A stretch of DNA of 64,000 bases from Symsagittifera roscoffensis (GCF_963678635.1 NC_087066.1:43173682-43237681), one strand, 5' to 3'; counted from the stretch's first letter, positions 14,660 through 28,319 are shown. Translations and numbers: made by a program. Notes: generated by a model not told the origin, from the letters alone.

Positions 14660-17460
14660 AATGCGGTTTGTTAAAAAGTGCTAGTCATACGAATTTCATA
14701 TAAACAAAAAAAAGGCTGGCGTAAACATAGAGCTGATAAAGCGACTGAAGTGAGAGATAACTTTTTTCCCTAGTAATGAAAATTTGCTCTGATAAAATGC
14801 TAGTAGCAAGGAAAACAAAACGTTTTTAATTTAGTTAAAAGACACTATGTTAATTAAGGCTTTGAGTTTAGCGCACTGAAAATTTTGTATGTTGTGCGTT
14901 GACGATTTAACCAACAATATATAACTTCAAGTAAAAATTTTGGATTTTCACTCAAATTTAAATTTTTAGTTTTCATCGTTTTTTAAAAAGTGTTTAGCAT
15001 AAAGGTTAGTTCTTGTAAAGTTTTAAATTTTTTTTTCCAATTTTTTGCGTAGTAAGCATAAAAAATTGAAATAACGGTTTGATAAAAATGCATGTCATTT
15101 GATTTTTATAGAAAGAAAAAAAGATTTGCTCAAACATAGAGCTGATATAGCGACTGAAGTGAGAGAACACTTTTTTCCCCAAAAAAGAAAAACTTCTCTG
15201 ATAAAAAGCAGGTGGCAAGGAAAACAAAACGTTATGTTTTCAATTGTAATGCACTACGTAAGTCAATGCTTTGAATTTAACGCATTGAAGGATTTGTGTC
15301 TTGTGCGTGGACAATGTTATCAAGAAAATTTAGCTTCAAGTAAAAATTTTTGGATTTTCACTCAATTTTAAATTTTTAGTTTCCTTTCTCGTTTAGAAAA
15401 AAATAAGCATAGAAGTTTATTCTTTCAAAAAAAATTTTTTCACTTTTTGTGCTTTGTAAGCAATGATAATTGAAAATGCGGTTTGTTAAAAAAGTGCTAG
15501 TCATGCGAATTTCATATAAAGAAAAAAAGTTGGTAGAAACATAGAGCTGATATAGCGACTAAAGTGTGAGATAACTTTTTTTTTCCTAGTAATGAAAATT
15601 TAGTCTGATAAAGTGCTAGTAGCAAAGGAAAACAAAACGTTTTTAATTTAGTTAAAAGACACTTTGTAAATTAAGGCTTTGAGTTTAGCGCACTGAAAAT
15701 TTTGTATGTTGTGCGTTGACGATTTAATCAACAATATATAACTTCAAGTAAAAATTTTGGATTTTCACTCAATTTTAAATTTTTAGTTTTCATCGTTTTT
15801 TAAAAAGTGTTTAGTATAAAGTTTAGTTCTTGTAAAGTTTTAAATTTTTTTTTCCAATTTTTTGCGTAGTAAGCATAAAAAATTGAAATAACGGTTTGAT
15901 AAAAATGCATGTCATTTGATTTTTATAGAAAGAAAAAAAGATTTGCTCAAACATAGAGCTGATATAGCGACTGAAGTGAGAGAACACTTTTTTCCCCAAA
16001 AAAGAAAAATTCTCTGATAAAAAGCAGGTGGCAAGGAAAACAAAACGTTATGTTTTCAATTGTAATGCACTACGTAAGTCAATGCTTTGAATTTCACGCA
16101 TTGAAGGATTTGTATCTTGTGCGTGGACAATGTTATCAAGAAAATTTAGCTTCAAGTAAAAATTTTTGGATTTTCACTCAAATTTAAATTTTTAGTTTCC
16201 TTTCTCGTTTAGAAAAAAATAAGCATAGAAGTTTATTCTTTCAAAAAAAGTTTTTTCACTTTTTGTGCTTAGTAAGCAATGATAATTGAAAATGCGGTTT
16301 GTTAAAAAAGTGCTATTCATGCGAATTTCATATAAAGAAAAAAAGTTGGTAGAAACATAGAGCTGATATAGCGACTAAAGTGTGAGATAACTTTTTTTTC
16401 CTAGTAATGAAAATTTAGTCTGATAAAGTGCTAGTAGCAAAGGAAAACAAAACGTTTTTAATTTAGTTAAAAGACACTTTGTAAATTAAGGCTTTGAGTT
16501 TAGCGCACTGAAAATTTTGTATGTTGTGCGTTGACGATTTAATCAACAATATATAACTTCAAGTAAAAATTTTGGATTTTCACTCAAATTTAAATTTTTA
16601 GTTTTCATCGTTTTTTAAAAAGTGTTTAGCATAAAGTTTAGTTCTTGTAAAGTTTTAAATTTTATTTTTCCAATTTTTTGCGTAGTAAGCATAAAAAATT
16701 GAAATAACGGTTTGATAAAAATGCATGTCATTTGATTTTTATAGAAAGAAAAAAAGATTTGCTCAAACATAGAGCTGATATAGCGACTGAAGTGAGAGAA
16801 AACTTTTTTCCCCAAAAATGAAAAACTTCTCTGATAAAAAGCAGGTGGCAAGGAAAACAAAACGTTATGTTTTCAGTTGTAATGCACTACGTAAGTCAAT
16901 GCTTTGAATTTAACGCATTGAAGGATTTGTATCTTGTGCGTGGACAATGTTATCAACAAAATTTAGCTTCAAGTAAAAATTTTTGGATTTTCACTCAATT
17001 TTAAATTTTTAGTTTCCTTTCTCGTTTAGAAAAAAATAAGCATAGAAGTTTATTCTTTCAAAAATTTTTTTTTCACTTTCTGTGCTTAGTAAGCAATGAT
17101 AATTGAAAATGCGGTTTGTTAAAAAAGTGCTAGTCATGCGAATTTCATATAAAGAAAAAAAGTTGGTAGAAACATGGAGCTGATATAGCGACTAAAGTGT
17201 GAGATAACTTTTTTTTCCTAGTAATGAAAATTTAGTCTGATAAAGTGCTAGTAGCAAAGGAAAACAAAACGTTTTTAATTTAGTTAAAAGACACTTTGTA
17301 AATTAAGGCTTTGAGTTTAGCGCACTGAAAATTTTGTATGTTGTGCGTTGACGATTTAATCAACAATATATAACTTCAAGTAAAAATTTTGGATTTTCAC
17401 TCAATTTTAAATTTTTAGTTTCCTTTCTCGTTTAGAAAAAAATAAGCATAGAAGTTTATT
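14660..17460. repeat. Second local higher-order repeat of about 816 bp
   Basis: TCTTGTAAAG occurs at 15011, 15828 and 16643 (spacings 817 and 815) in almost identical two-monomer units. One monomer carries TTTGCTCAAACATAGAGC and the other TTGGTAGAAACATAGAGC. Near 17330-17450 the series ends in a hybrid monomer whose first part comes from one type and whose end comes from the other, as expected from unequal crossing-over. This block is a separate homogenisation event from the one at 1-4800. Confidence 0.88.
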
Positions 17461-20400
17461 CTTTCAAAAAAAAATTTTTCACTTCTTGTGCTTAGTAAGC
17501 AATGATAATTGAAAATGCGGTTTGATAAAAAGTGCTAGTCATACGAATTTCATATAAAAAAAAGGTTGGCATAAAAATAGAGCTGATATAGTGACTGAAA
17601 TGAGAGACAACTTTTTTCCCCAGTAACGAAAATTTGCTCTGATAAAATGCTAGTAGCAAGGAAAACAAAACGTTTTATTTCTAGTTAAAAGACACCATGT
17701 AAATCAAGGCTTTGAGCTTAGCGTACTGAAGGTTTTGTATGTTTTGCGTGGACGATGTTATCAACAAAATTTAACCTCAATTAAAAGTTTTTGGGATTTG
17801 ATTCATTTTTTCAAACTTTTAGTTTTCTTCGTCTTTTAATAAAGTTTATCATAAAATTTATTTCTTGTAAAAATTTAATTTTTGATATTCCATTTTTTTG
17901 CGCGTAGTAAGGAAAAATTATTGAAATTACGGTTTGATAAAAAGTGCTAGTCATACGAATTTCATATAAAGAAAAAAAGGTTGGCATAAATATAGATCTG
18001 ATGTAGCGACTGAAGTGAGAGATAACTTTTTTCCCCAGTAATGAAAGTTTGCTCTGATAAAATGCTAGTAGCAAGGAAAGCAAAACGTTTTGTTTCTAGT
18101 GAACAGTTAAAAGACAACATGTAAATCAAGGTTTTGAGCTTAGCGTACTGAAGGTTTTTTTTGTTGTGCGTGAACGATTTTATCAACAAAATATAAAATC
18201 AAATAAAGTTTTTGGATTTTCACTCAATTTTAAACTTTTAATTTTTTTCGTTTTCTAAAAAAAGTTTAGCATAAAATTTAGTTCATGTAAAACTTTGAAT
18301 TTCATTTTTCCAACTTTTTGCGTAATAAGCATAAAAGAATGAAAGAACGGTTTGATAAAAATGCAAGACATACGAATTTTATAGAAAGATTTGCTTAAAA
18401 ATGGAGCTGCTATAGCGACTGAAGTGAGAGTAAACTTTTTTTCTCAAAAATGAAAAATTTCTCTGATAAAATGCAGGTGGCAAGGAAAACAAAACGTTAT
18501 ATTTTCAGTTGTAATGCACTACGTAAGTCAATGCTTTGCATTTAACGCATTGAAGGATTTGTATCTTGTGCATGGACAATGTTATCAACAAAAATTAACT
18601 CCAAGTAAAAGGATTTGGATTTTCACTCAATTTTAAATTTTTAATTTTCTTTGTTGTAAAAAATTAAGCATAAAAGTTAATTCTTTCAAAAAACTTTTTT
18701 CACTTTTTTTGCTTAGTAAGCAATGATACTTGAAAATGCGGTTTGTTAAAAAGTGCTAGTCATACGAGTTTCATATAAACAAAAAAAAGGTTGGCGTAAA
18801 CATAGAGCTGATAAAGCGACTGAAGTGAGAGAAAACTTTTTTCCCCAAAAATGAAAAACTTCTCTGATAAAAAGCAGGTGGCAAGGAAAACAAAACGTTA
18901 TGTTTTCAGTTGTAATGCACTACGTAAGTCAATGCTTTGAATTTAACGCATTGAAGGATTTGTATCTTGTGCGTGGGCAATGTTATCAACAAAATTTAGC
19001 TTCAAGTAAAAATTTTTGGATTTTCACTCAATTTTAAATTTTTAGTTTCCTTTCTCGTTTAGAAAAAAATAAGCATAGAAGTTTATTCTTTCAAAATTTT
19101 TTTTTTCACTTTTTGTGCTTAGTAAGCAATGATAATTGAAAATGCGGTTTGTTAAAAAAGTGCTAGTCATGCGAATTTCATATAAAGAAAAAAAGTTGGT
19201 AGAAACAAAGAGCTGATATAGCGACTAAAGTGTGAGAAAATTTTTTTTTCCTAGTAATGAAAATTTAGTCTGATAAAGTGCTAGTAGCAAAGGAAACAAA
19301 ACGTTTTACTTTTCAGTTAAAAGACACCATGTAAATCAAAGCATTGAGTTTACCGCATTTAAGGATTGGTATCTTGTGCGTGGACGATGTTATCAACAAA
19401 ATTTAACCTCAATTAAAAGTTTTTGGTTTTTGACTCATTTTAAACTTTTGGTTTTCTTCGTCCTTTAATAAAGTTTAGCATAAAGTTTTTTCTGGTAAAA
19501 AAAATTAAATTTTTATTCTCCATTTTTTTGCGTAGTAAGGGGAAGTAATTGAAATTACGGTTTGATAAAAAGTGATAGTCATACGAATTTCATTGAAAAG
19601 AAAAAAAAATTGGCAGAAACATAGAGCTGACATAGCGACTAAAGTGTAAAGTGTGAGATATGTTTTTCCCTAGTAATGAAAATTTGGTCTGATAAAATGC
19701 TAGTAGCAAGGAAAACAAAACGTTTTGTTTTCAGTTAAAAGACACCATGTAAATCAAAGCATTGAGTTTATCGCATTTAAGGATTGGTATCTTGTGCGTG
19801 GACGATGTTATCAACAAAATTTAACATCAATTAAAAGTTTTGGGTTTTCTTCGTCCTTTAATAAAGTTTAGCATAAAGTTTTTTTCTGGTAAAAAAATTA
19901 AAATTTTATTTTCCATTTTTTTGCGTAGTAAGGGGAAGTAATTGAAATTACGGTTTGATAAAAAGTGATAGTCATACGAATTTCATATAAAAAAAAGGTT
20001 GGCAGAAAAATAGAGCTGATACAGTGACTGAAATGAGAGATAACTTTTTTCCCCAGTAATGAAAATTTGCTCTGCTAAAATGCTAGTAGCAAGGAAAACA
20101 AAACGTTTTTTTTCTAGTTAAAAGACACCATGTAAATCAAGGCTTTGAGCTTAGCGTACTGAAGTTTTTGTATGTTTTGCGTGGACGATTTTATCAACAA
20201 TATATAAACTCAATTAAAATTTTTGGATTTTCACTCAATTTTAAACTCTCAGTTTTCTTAGCTTTTTAAAAAATGTTTAGCATAAAGTTTAGTTCTTGTA
20301 AAATTTTAATTTTTAGTTTTCCAATTTTTTGCGTAGTAAGCATAAAAAATTGAAACAACGGTTTGATAAAAATGCACGTCATTTGAATTTTATAGAAAGA

Positions 20401-23400
20401 AAAAAGGTTCGCTCAAACATAGAGCTGATATAGCGACTGAAGTGAGAGAAAACGTTTTTCCCCAAAAATGAAAAACGTTTCTGATAAAAAGCAGGTGGCA
20501 AGGAAAACAAAACGTTATATTTTCAGTTGTAATGCACTACGCGCGTCAATGCCTTGAATTTAACGCATTGAAGGATTTGTATCTTGTGCGTGGACAATGT
20601 TATCAACAAAATTTAACTTCAAGTAAAAAAATTTTGGATTTTCACTCAACTTTAAAATTTGAGTTTTCTTTGTCGTTTAAAAAAATTAAGCATACATGTT
20701 AAATCTTTCAAAAAAATTTTTTTCTTTTTTTTGCTTAGTAAGCAATGATAATTGAAAATGCGGTTTGTTAAAAAAAAAAGTGCTAGTCATACGAATTTCA
20801 TTTAAAAGAAAAAAAAGTTGGCAGAAACATAGAGCTGATATAGCGACTTAAGTGCGAGATATGTTTTTCCCTAGTAATGAAAATTTGGTCTAATAAAATG
20901 CTAGTAGCAAGGAAAACAAAACGTTTTATTTTCAGTTAAAAGACACCATGTAAATCAAAGCATTGAGTTTACCGCATTTAAGGATTGGTATCTTGTGCGT
21001 GGACGATGTTATCATTAAAATTTAACCTCAATTAAAATTTTTTGGGTTTTGACTCATTTTAAACTTTTGGTTTTCTTCGACCTTTAATAAAGTTTAGCTT
21101 AAAATTTATATCTGGGAAAAAAATTAAATATTAAATTTCCATTTTTTTGCGTAGTAAGGAAAAATAATTGAAATTACGGTTGGATAAAAAGTGCTAGTCA
21201 TACGAATTTCCTTGAAAAGAAAAAAAAGTTGGCAGAAACATAGAGCTGATATAGCGACTAAAGTGTGAGATATGTTTTTCCCTAGTAATGAAAATTTGGT
21301 CTGATAAAATGCTAGTAGCAAGGAAAACAAAACGTTTTATTTTCAGTTAAAAGACACCATGTAAATCAAAGCATTGAGTTTACAGCATTTAAAGATTGGT
21401 ATCTTGTGCGTGAACGATGTTATCAACAAAATTTAACCTCAATAAAAGTTTTTGGGTTTTGACTCATTTTAAACCTTTGGTTTTCTTCGTCCTTTATTAA
21501 AGTTTAGCATAAAATTTATATCTGGTAAAAAAAATAAATTTTAAATTTCCACTTTTTTGCGTAGTAAGGAGAAATAATTGAAATTACGGTTTGATAAAAA
21601 GTGCTAGTCATACGAATTTCATTTAAAGAAAAAAAGGTTGGCATAAACATAGAGCTCATATAGCGACTGAAGTGAGAGATACCTTTTTTCCTCAGTAATG
21701 AAAATTTGCTCTGATAAAATGCTAGCAGCAAGGAAAACAAAACGTTTTATTTCTAGTTAAAAGACACCATGTAAATCAAGGCTTTGAGCTTAGCGTACTG
21801 AAGGTTTTGTATGTTTTGCGTGGAAAATTTTATCAACAATATATAAACTCAATTAAAATTTTTAGATTTTCACTCAATTTTAAACTTTTAGTTTTCTTAG
21901 TAGTTTTTTAAAAAAGTGTTTAGCATAAAATTTAAGCCTTGTAAAATTTTAATTTTTAGTTTTCCAATTTTTTGCGTAGTAAGCATAAAAAATTGAAACA
22001 ACGGTTTGATAAAAATGCATGTCATTTGAATTTTATAGAATGAAAAAAGGTTCGCTCAAACATAGAGCTGATATATAGCGACTGAAGTGAGGAAAAATTT
22101 TTTTCCCAAAAATTGAAAATCTTCTCTGATAAAAAGCAGGTGGCAAGGAAAACAAAACGTTATATTTTCAGTTGTAATGCACTATATAAGTCAATGCTTT
22201 GAATTTAACGCATTGAAGGATTTGTTTTTTGTTCGTGGACGATGTTATCAACAAAATTTAACTTCAAGTAAAAGTTGTTGGATTTTCACTCAATTTTAAA
22301 TTTTTAGTTTTCTTTGTCGTTTAAAAAAGTTAAGCATAAAAGTTAATTCATGCAAAATTTTATTTTTTTTTCACTTTTTTTGCTTAGTAAGCGATGATAA
22401 TTGAAAATGCGGTTTGTTTTAAAAAAAAGTGCTAGTCATACGAATTTCTTATAACGAAAAAAAGGTTGGCAGAAACATGGAGCTGACATAGCGACTAAAG
22501 TGTGAGATAAATTTTTTCCCTAGTAATGAAAACTTGGTCTGATAACATGCTAGTAGCAAGGAAAACAAAACGTTTTATTCTCAGTTAAAAGACACCATGT
22601 AAATCAAGGCTTTGAGTTTACCGCATTGAAGGATTGGTATCTTGTGCGTGGACGATGTTATCAACAAAATTTAACCTCAATTAAAAGTTTTTAGGTTTTG
22701 ACTCATTTTTGAACTTATAGTTTTCTTTGTCTTGTAATAAAGCTTAGCATAAAAAATAATTCTTGTAAAAATTTAAATCTCAATTTTTCATTTTTTTGCG
22801 TAGTAAGGAGAAATAATTGAAAAATACGGTTTGATAAAAAAAGCTAGTCATACGAATTTCATATAAAGAAAAAAAGGTTGGCATAAACATAGAGCTCATA
22901 TAGCGACTGAAGTGAGAGATAACTTTTTTCCCCAGTAATGAAAATTTGCTCTGATAAAATGCTAGCAGCAAGGAAAACAAAACGTTTTATTTCTAGTTAA
23001 AAGACACCATGTAAATCAAGGCTTTGAGCTTAGCGTACTGAAAGTTTTGTATGTTTTGCGTGGACGACTTTATCAACAATATATAAACTGAAGTAAAATT
23101 TTTGGATTTTCACTGAATTTTAAACTTTTAGTTTTCTTAGTAGTTTTTTAAAAAGTGTTTAGCATAAAGTTTAGTTCTTGTAAAATTTTAAATTTTAATT
23201 TTCCAATTTTTTGCTTAGTAAGCATAAAAAATGGAAACAACGGTTTGATAACAAAGCATGTCATTTGAATTTTATAGAAAGAAAAAAGATTTGCTCAAAC
23301 ATAGAGCTGATATAGCGACTGAAGTTAGAAAAAACATTTTTCCCAAAAAATGAAAATCTTCTCTGATAAAAAGCAGGTGGCAGGGAAAACAAAACATTAT

Positions 23401-23899
23401 ATTTTCAGTTGTAATGCACTACATAAGTCAATGCTTTGAATTTAACGTGAAGGATTTGTATTTTGAGCGTGGACGATGTTATCGACAAAATTTAACTTCA
23501 AGTAAAAGTTTTTGGATTTTCACTCAATTTTAAATTTTTAGTTTTCTTTGTCGTTTAAAAAGTTAAGCATAAAAGTTAATTCGTGCAAAGTTTTATTTTT
23601 TTTCACTTTTTATGCTTTTTAAGCAATGATAATTGACAATGCGGTTTGTTTAAAAAAAGTGCTAGTCATACGAATTTCTTTAACGAAAAAAAGGTTGGCA
23701 GAAACATGGAGCTGACATAGCGACTAAAGTGTGAGATAAATTTTTTCCCTAGTAATGAAAACTTGGTCTGATAACATGCTAGTAGCAAGGAAAACAAAAC
23801 GTTTTATTCTCAGTTAAAAGACACCATGTAAATCAAGGCTTTGAGTTTACCGCATTGAAGGATTGGTATCTTGTGCGTGGACGATGTTATCAACAAAAT

Positions 23900-26800
23900 T
23901 TAACAAAATCAACACTTTTTAACCTAAGGTAAAAGTATTTGGATTTTCACTCAATTTTAATTTCTTCATTTTCTTTGTCATTTAAAAAGTGTTAAACACA
24001 AAATTTTGTTATCAAAATTTTTCAATTATCTTTTTTTTCCAATTTTTTTGCGTATTAGGAAAAAAGAACTGAAAAAACGACTTAATAAGAAAAGCTAGTC
24101 AAACGAATTTTATAGAAAGAAAGAAAAGTTTGCTTAAACAAAGAGCTGATATAGCGACTGAAGTGAGAAATAACGTTTTTCCAAAAAAAAATAAAACTTT
24201 CTCTGATAAAAAGCTGGTAGCAAAGAAAATGAAACTTTTTTTTTCAGTTGTAAATCACTACAAAAATCAGCGCTTTAAATTTAACGTTTCGTATGCTGTG
24301 CATGGACGATGTTATCAACAAATTTTAACCACAAATAAAAGTTTTTGGACTTTCACTCACTTTTAAACTTTTAGTTTTCTTCGTCAATTAAAAATTGTTT
24401 AGCATAAAATTTAATTCTTCTAAAAATTTAAACTTCTTTTCCACTTTTTTTGCGTTGTAAGCAAAAGTAATTGAATGTACGTTTTGATAAAAAACTATAG
24501 TCATACGAATTTCATTGAAAAAAAAACAGGTTTGCAGAAGCATAGAGCTGATATAACGACTGAATAAGAGAGGTGATTTTTTCCCCAACAATGAAACTTT
24601 TCTCTAATAAAAGGCTGGCAGCACGGAAAAAAAAACGTTTTAGTTTCAATGGTACCACACTACGTAAAGCAATGCAATGAGTTTACCGCATTGAATGTTT
24701 TCTATATTGTGCGTAGACGATGTTATCAACAAATTTTAACATCAAGTAAAATTTTGGATTTTCATTCACTTTTAAAGTTTGGTTCTCTTGGTCATTTAAA
24801 AATTGTTTAGCTTAAAACTTAATGATCATAGTATTATAAGTTTTTTTTTCATTTTTTTGCGTAAAAAGCAAAAATAATTGAAAAAAAGGTTTGATAAAAA
24901 ATGCTAATCAAATGCATTTCTTAAAAACAGAAAAAAATTTGATTAAACACAGAGCTGATATAGCGACTGAAGTAAGAAATAATTTTTCTCCAATAATCAA
25001 AGTTTTCTCTGATAAAATGCTGGTACCAAGGAAAACAAAACGTTTACTTTTCAGTTAAAACACAATACATAAGCCAATGCTTTAAGTTTACCGCATTGAA
25101 AGTTTCGTATGTTGTGCGCGTGGACGATGTTTTGAACATTATTTAACCTCAAGTGAAATTTTTTGCTTTTTCACTCAGTTTTAAAATTATGATTCTGTTG
25201 TCGTTTAAAAAGTGTTGTGCATAAAATTTACTTATCATAATGTTCTGATTTTCTTTTTTTCCAGTTTTTTTGCGTGGTAAACAAGAATAACTGAGAAAAC
25301 CACTTGATAAAAAATGCTAGTCGTACGAATTTCATAGAAAAAAAAAGGTATACTTTAACATAGAGCTGATATAGCAATTGGAGTGAGAGATAAATTTTCC
25401 CCAATAATGTATACTTTTTCTGATAAAATGCTGGTGGCAAGGAAAAAAAACGTTTCATTTTCAGTTGTAACACACTAAAAAATCAGTGCTTTAAAATTAA
25501 TGCATTGAAAGTTTTGTATGATGCGCATGGATGAAGTTATCAACAAAATTTAAACACAAGTGAAAATTTTTGGACTTTTACTGGATTTCAAATTTTAGTT
25601 TACTTTGTCATTTAAAAGTTGTTTAGAATGAAATTTAATTCTTATAATCTATTAATTTTTATTTTTCCACTTTTTTGCGTTGTAAGCAAAACTAATTGAA
25701 TGTACGGTGTGATAAAAGACGCTAGTCATACGAACTTCTTTGAAAAAAAAACAGGTTTGCTTAAACATAGAGCTGATATAGCGACTCAAGTAAGAGATAA
25801 CTTTTTCCCCAATAATGAAATTTTTCTCTGATAAAAGGCTGGCAGCATAAAAATTAGTTTTTAGAGTATTAGAAATTTTGTCAGTTTTTTTTGCGTAAAA
25901 AGCAAAAACAGCTGAAAATACGGCTTGATGAAAAACGCTAGTCATACGAATTTCGTAGAAAGAAAAAAAGGTTTGCTTAACATAGAGCTGATTTAGCGAC
26001 TGAAGTGAGAGATAATTTTTTCCGCTATAATGATTTTTTTCTCTGATAAAAAGCTGGTAGCAAGGAAAAGAAATGTTTTATGTTCAGTTGGAGCACACTA
26101 CGTAAAACAATGCTTTGAATGAATATAACGCAATGAAGGTTGAGTATGTTGTGCGTGGACGACGTTTTGAACATGAGTTATTCTCCAGTAATTTTTTTTG
26201 GATATTCAGTCAAGTTTAAACTTTTATTTTCTTTGTCTTTTAAAAAGTGTTTAGCATGAAATTTAGTTATCATAATATTCTTTTTTTTCCATTTTTTTGG
26301 CGTAGTAAGCAAACACAACTGAAAAAACGACTTAATAAAAAATGCTAATCACACGAATTTCATAGAAAGAAAAAAAGGTTTCCCTAAACATAGAGCTGAT
26401 ATAGCGACTGGAGTGAGAGAAATTTTTCCCCAATAATGAAAATTTTCTCTTATAAAATGCTGGTAGCAAGGAAAACAAAACGTTTAATTTTCAGTTAAAA
26501 CAAACCATGTAAATCAGTGCTTTGAATTTACCGCATTGGGGGTTTTGTATGCTGTGCATGGACGATGCTATCAACAACAATTAATCTCAAGTAAAGTTTT
26601 CGGATTTTTACTCATTCTTAAACTTTTCCTTTTCTATGTCATTTTGAAAGTGTTTAGCATAAAATTCTGTTATCATAATATTTTTTTTCATTTTTTTTTG
26701 CGTAGAGAGCAAAAATAACTGAGAAAACTTCTTGATAAAAAATGCTAGTCATACGAATTTTATAGAAATAAAAAAAGGTTTGCCTTAGCATGGAGCTGAT

Positions 26801-27269
26801 GTAGCAATTGGGTTCAGAGATAATTTTTTCCCCAATAAGGAAAAATTTCTCTGATAAAATGCTGGTAGCAAGGAAAACAGCGTTTCAATTTCAGTTGTAA
26901 CATACTACAAAAATCAGTGCTTTAAACTTTGAAGATTTTGTATGCTGTGGATGGACAATGTTATCCACAAAATTTAACCACAAGTAAAAGTTTTTGGATT
27001 TCCAATCAATTTTGAACTTTTAGTTATCTTCGTCATTTAAAATTTGTTTAGCATAAAATTTAATTCTTATAATAATTATTTTTTACAATTTTGTTGCGTA
27101 GTAGGCAAAAGCAATTGAAAATACGGTTTGATAAAAAAAAGCTAGTCGAACGAATTTCATAGAAAGAAAAAAAGGTTTGCTTAAACATAGAGCTGATATA
27201 GCGACTCAAGTAAGAGATAACTTTTTTCTCCAATATTGAAAATTTTCTCTGAAAAAATGCTGATAGTAC
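23900..27269. repeat. Degenerate right edge of the satellite array
   Basis: Monomers here keep the landmarks but are individually diverged and often shortened. One at 25834 loses its 3' half and joins directly to the T-tract and GCGTAAAAAGC of the next. The last recognisable satellite sequence is TTTTCTCTGAAAAAATGCTG, ending near 27269. Decaying monomers at an array border fit reduced homogenisation at the edge. Confidence 0.85.
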
Positions 27270-27419
27270 ATTTTTCTTTAACAATATTTGTATAATAAGT
27301 TTTCTCCCATATTTGAGAAAATCAAGTTTTTTGAGGAACAAACGGCTTTCCTTCATCAAAAACGGCAATAATTTCTTCTAAAAAAACTTTAAAACAAATT
27401 TACATGTTTTGTAAAATTT

Positions 27420-27546
27420 TGTTTGTATGAAAACAAAGTTTATCATAAAAATTTCTCAATAAATTGTATGATAAGCGTTTTATGGATAAATTCCCTTTAT
27501 TGAATTGTATGACAAGCATTTTTTTTTGTAAGGAGGTCAACCCGGG
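27420..27546. mobile_element. MITE-like remnant ending GGTCAACCCGGG
   Basis: Contains ATTGTATGATAAGCGTTTT and ATTGTATGACAAGCATTTT followed by GGTCAACCCGGG at 27535-27546. The same core and terminus occur in the elements at 39980-40102 and 45221-45353. The left terminus is not clear here, so this is probably a truncated copy. Confidence 0.55.
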
Positions 27547-27840
27547 ATTTTTGTGACAAGCGTTTCAATAACCTCAATACACTAGAGAATTTAGATAAAG
27601 GGTGGGTGAGCGGACTCTCTCTACCTTCGACAATTCATCGAAAGTTGTCTATAAACGTAGTTTTTTTGGTTTGTTTTTTTTTCAAACTTTTCTTTAAATA
27701 TGATGATCTAAAAATTTCCTTGTGAAGTTGCCCCCCTCGTGTAAATCCTATATCCGACCATATCTCCAAGTATGATAGTGTAGACTAGTGTTTTTTTGCG
27801 TGGTCAACCAAGGTTACTTCGGGAGTGACTTTTTCTTCTA

Positions 27841-28042
27841 TCAATACGAGGCCAAACTGTGCATTTTGTGCATTGTAAGCGGATTCCGCAACAAGGACGC
27901 TCCCTTTAATCTCCTTTGTTATTTTTTTCCTTTGATCGTTCCGACAAAAATTTCACATGTTTAAAGACTTGTCTCTGGAATCCAGGAACATACAGACACA
28001 AAATTTTGCTCCTATCCAGTGCACAGTTTGGTCTCGTAATGA
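27841..28042. mobile_element. Short element bounded by a 23-bp inverted repeat
   Basis: The left arm at 27841-27863 contains CGAGGCCAAACTGTGCA. The right arm at 28020-28042 contains TGCACAGTTTGGTCTCG. The arms pair over 23 bp with two mismatches. The roughly 200-bp interior has no reading frame of note. Size and arms fit a non-autonomous inverted-repeat element, but target duplications were not resolved. Confidence 0.5.
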
Positions 28043-28181
28043 TTGTATAACGGTTTTCATCGTTTTATGAAACGTATTATAACAAAACCGTTGACTCATT
28101 TTGACACAACTCATCGACCAATCCAACTTGTAAAAGGAAATATTTTCTATCGGTGAAGTCTAGAACGAAAAAAAAACTCAC

Positions 28182-28319
28182 CTGAGAAGTTTTGACTTTC
28201 TTCGAATCCTGAGAAACTTTCCGATGCAGAACTTTCTGAGGATTTCTTCGATGCAAAAGTGACCTGTTATTTCGCCTACAATTATATCTACTTCTAACTG
28301 GGCAATATTTGTCAGAGAA
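28182..28319 (-). CDS. Candidate internal exon of an unidentified gene
   Basis: Read on the - strand, a pyrimidine-rich acceptor (TTTTTCACCCCAG) precedes 138 open bases (46 codons, phase 0 at both ends), followed by a strong donor, CAG|GTGAGT at 28184-28179. The encoded segment is basic and serine-rich, starting FSDKYCPVRSRYN and ending KKVKTSQ. No family is recognised and no partner exons were found nearby. The symmetric phase and good splice sites are the only support, and chance occurrence is possible. Confidence 0.3.

Larger units (their letters stand above)
1..27269. repeat. Large AT-rich satellite array, about 400-bp monomers
   Basis: Tandem array of roughly 65-70 diverged monomers of about 380-410 bp. 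Each monomer shows the same landmarks in order: a T-tract followed by TTGCGTAGTAAGC, then GGTTTGATAAAA with GCTAGTCATACGAATTTC, then GAGCTGATATAGCGACTGAA, then GGAAAACAAAACGTTTTA, then TTGTGCGTGGACGATGTT, and finally GGATTTTCACTCAATTTT. At least two monomer types alternate. One has GCTAGTCATACG and TTGGCAGAAAC. The other has GCATGTCATTTG and TTTGCTCAAACATAG. Short reading frames of 60-100 codons recur on both strands at the repeat period and are by-products of the repeat. The array starts before the window, so its full size is unknown. Its size and higher-order structure suggest heterochromatin, possibly pericentromeric, but that is inference. Confidence 0.95.

Noticed and set aside
1-27368. 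Many 60-100 codon frames on both strands
   Set aside because: They recur at the satellite period, have no shared start context, and are disrupted in neighbouring monomers.
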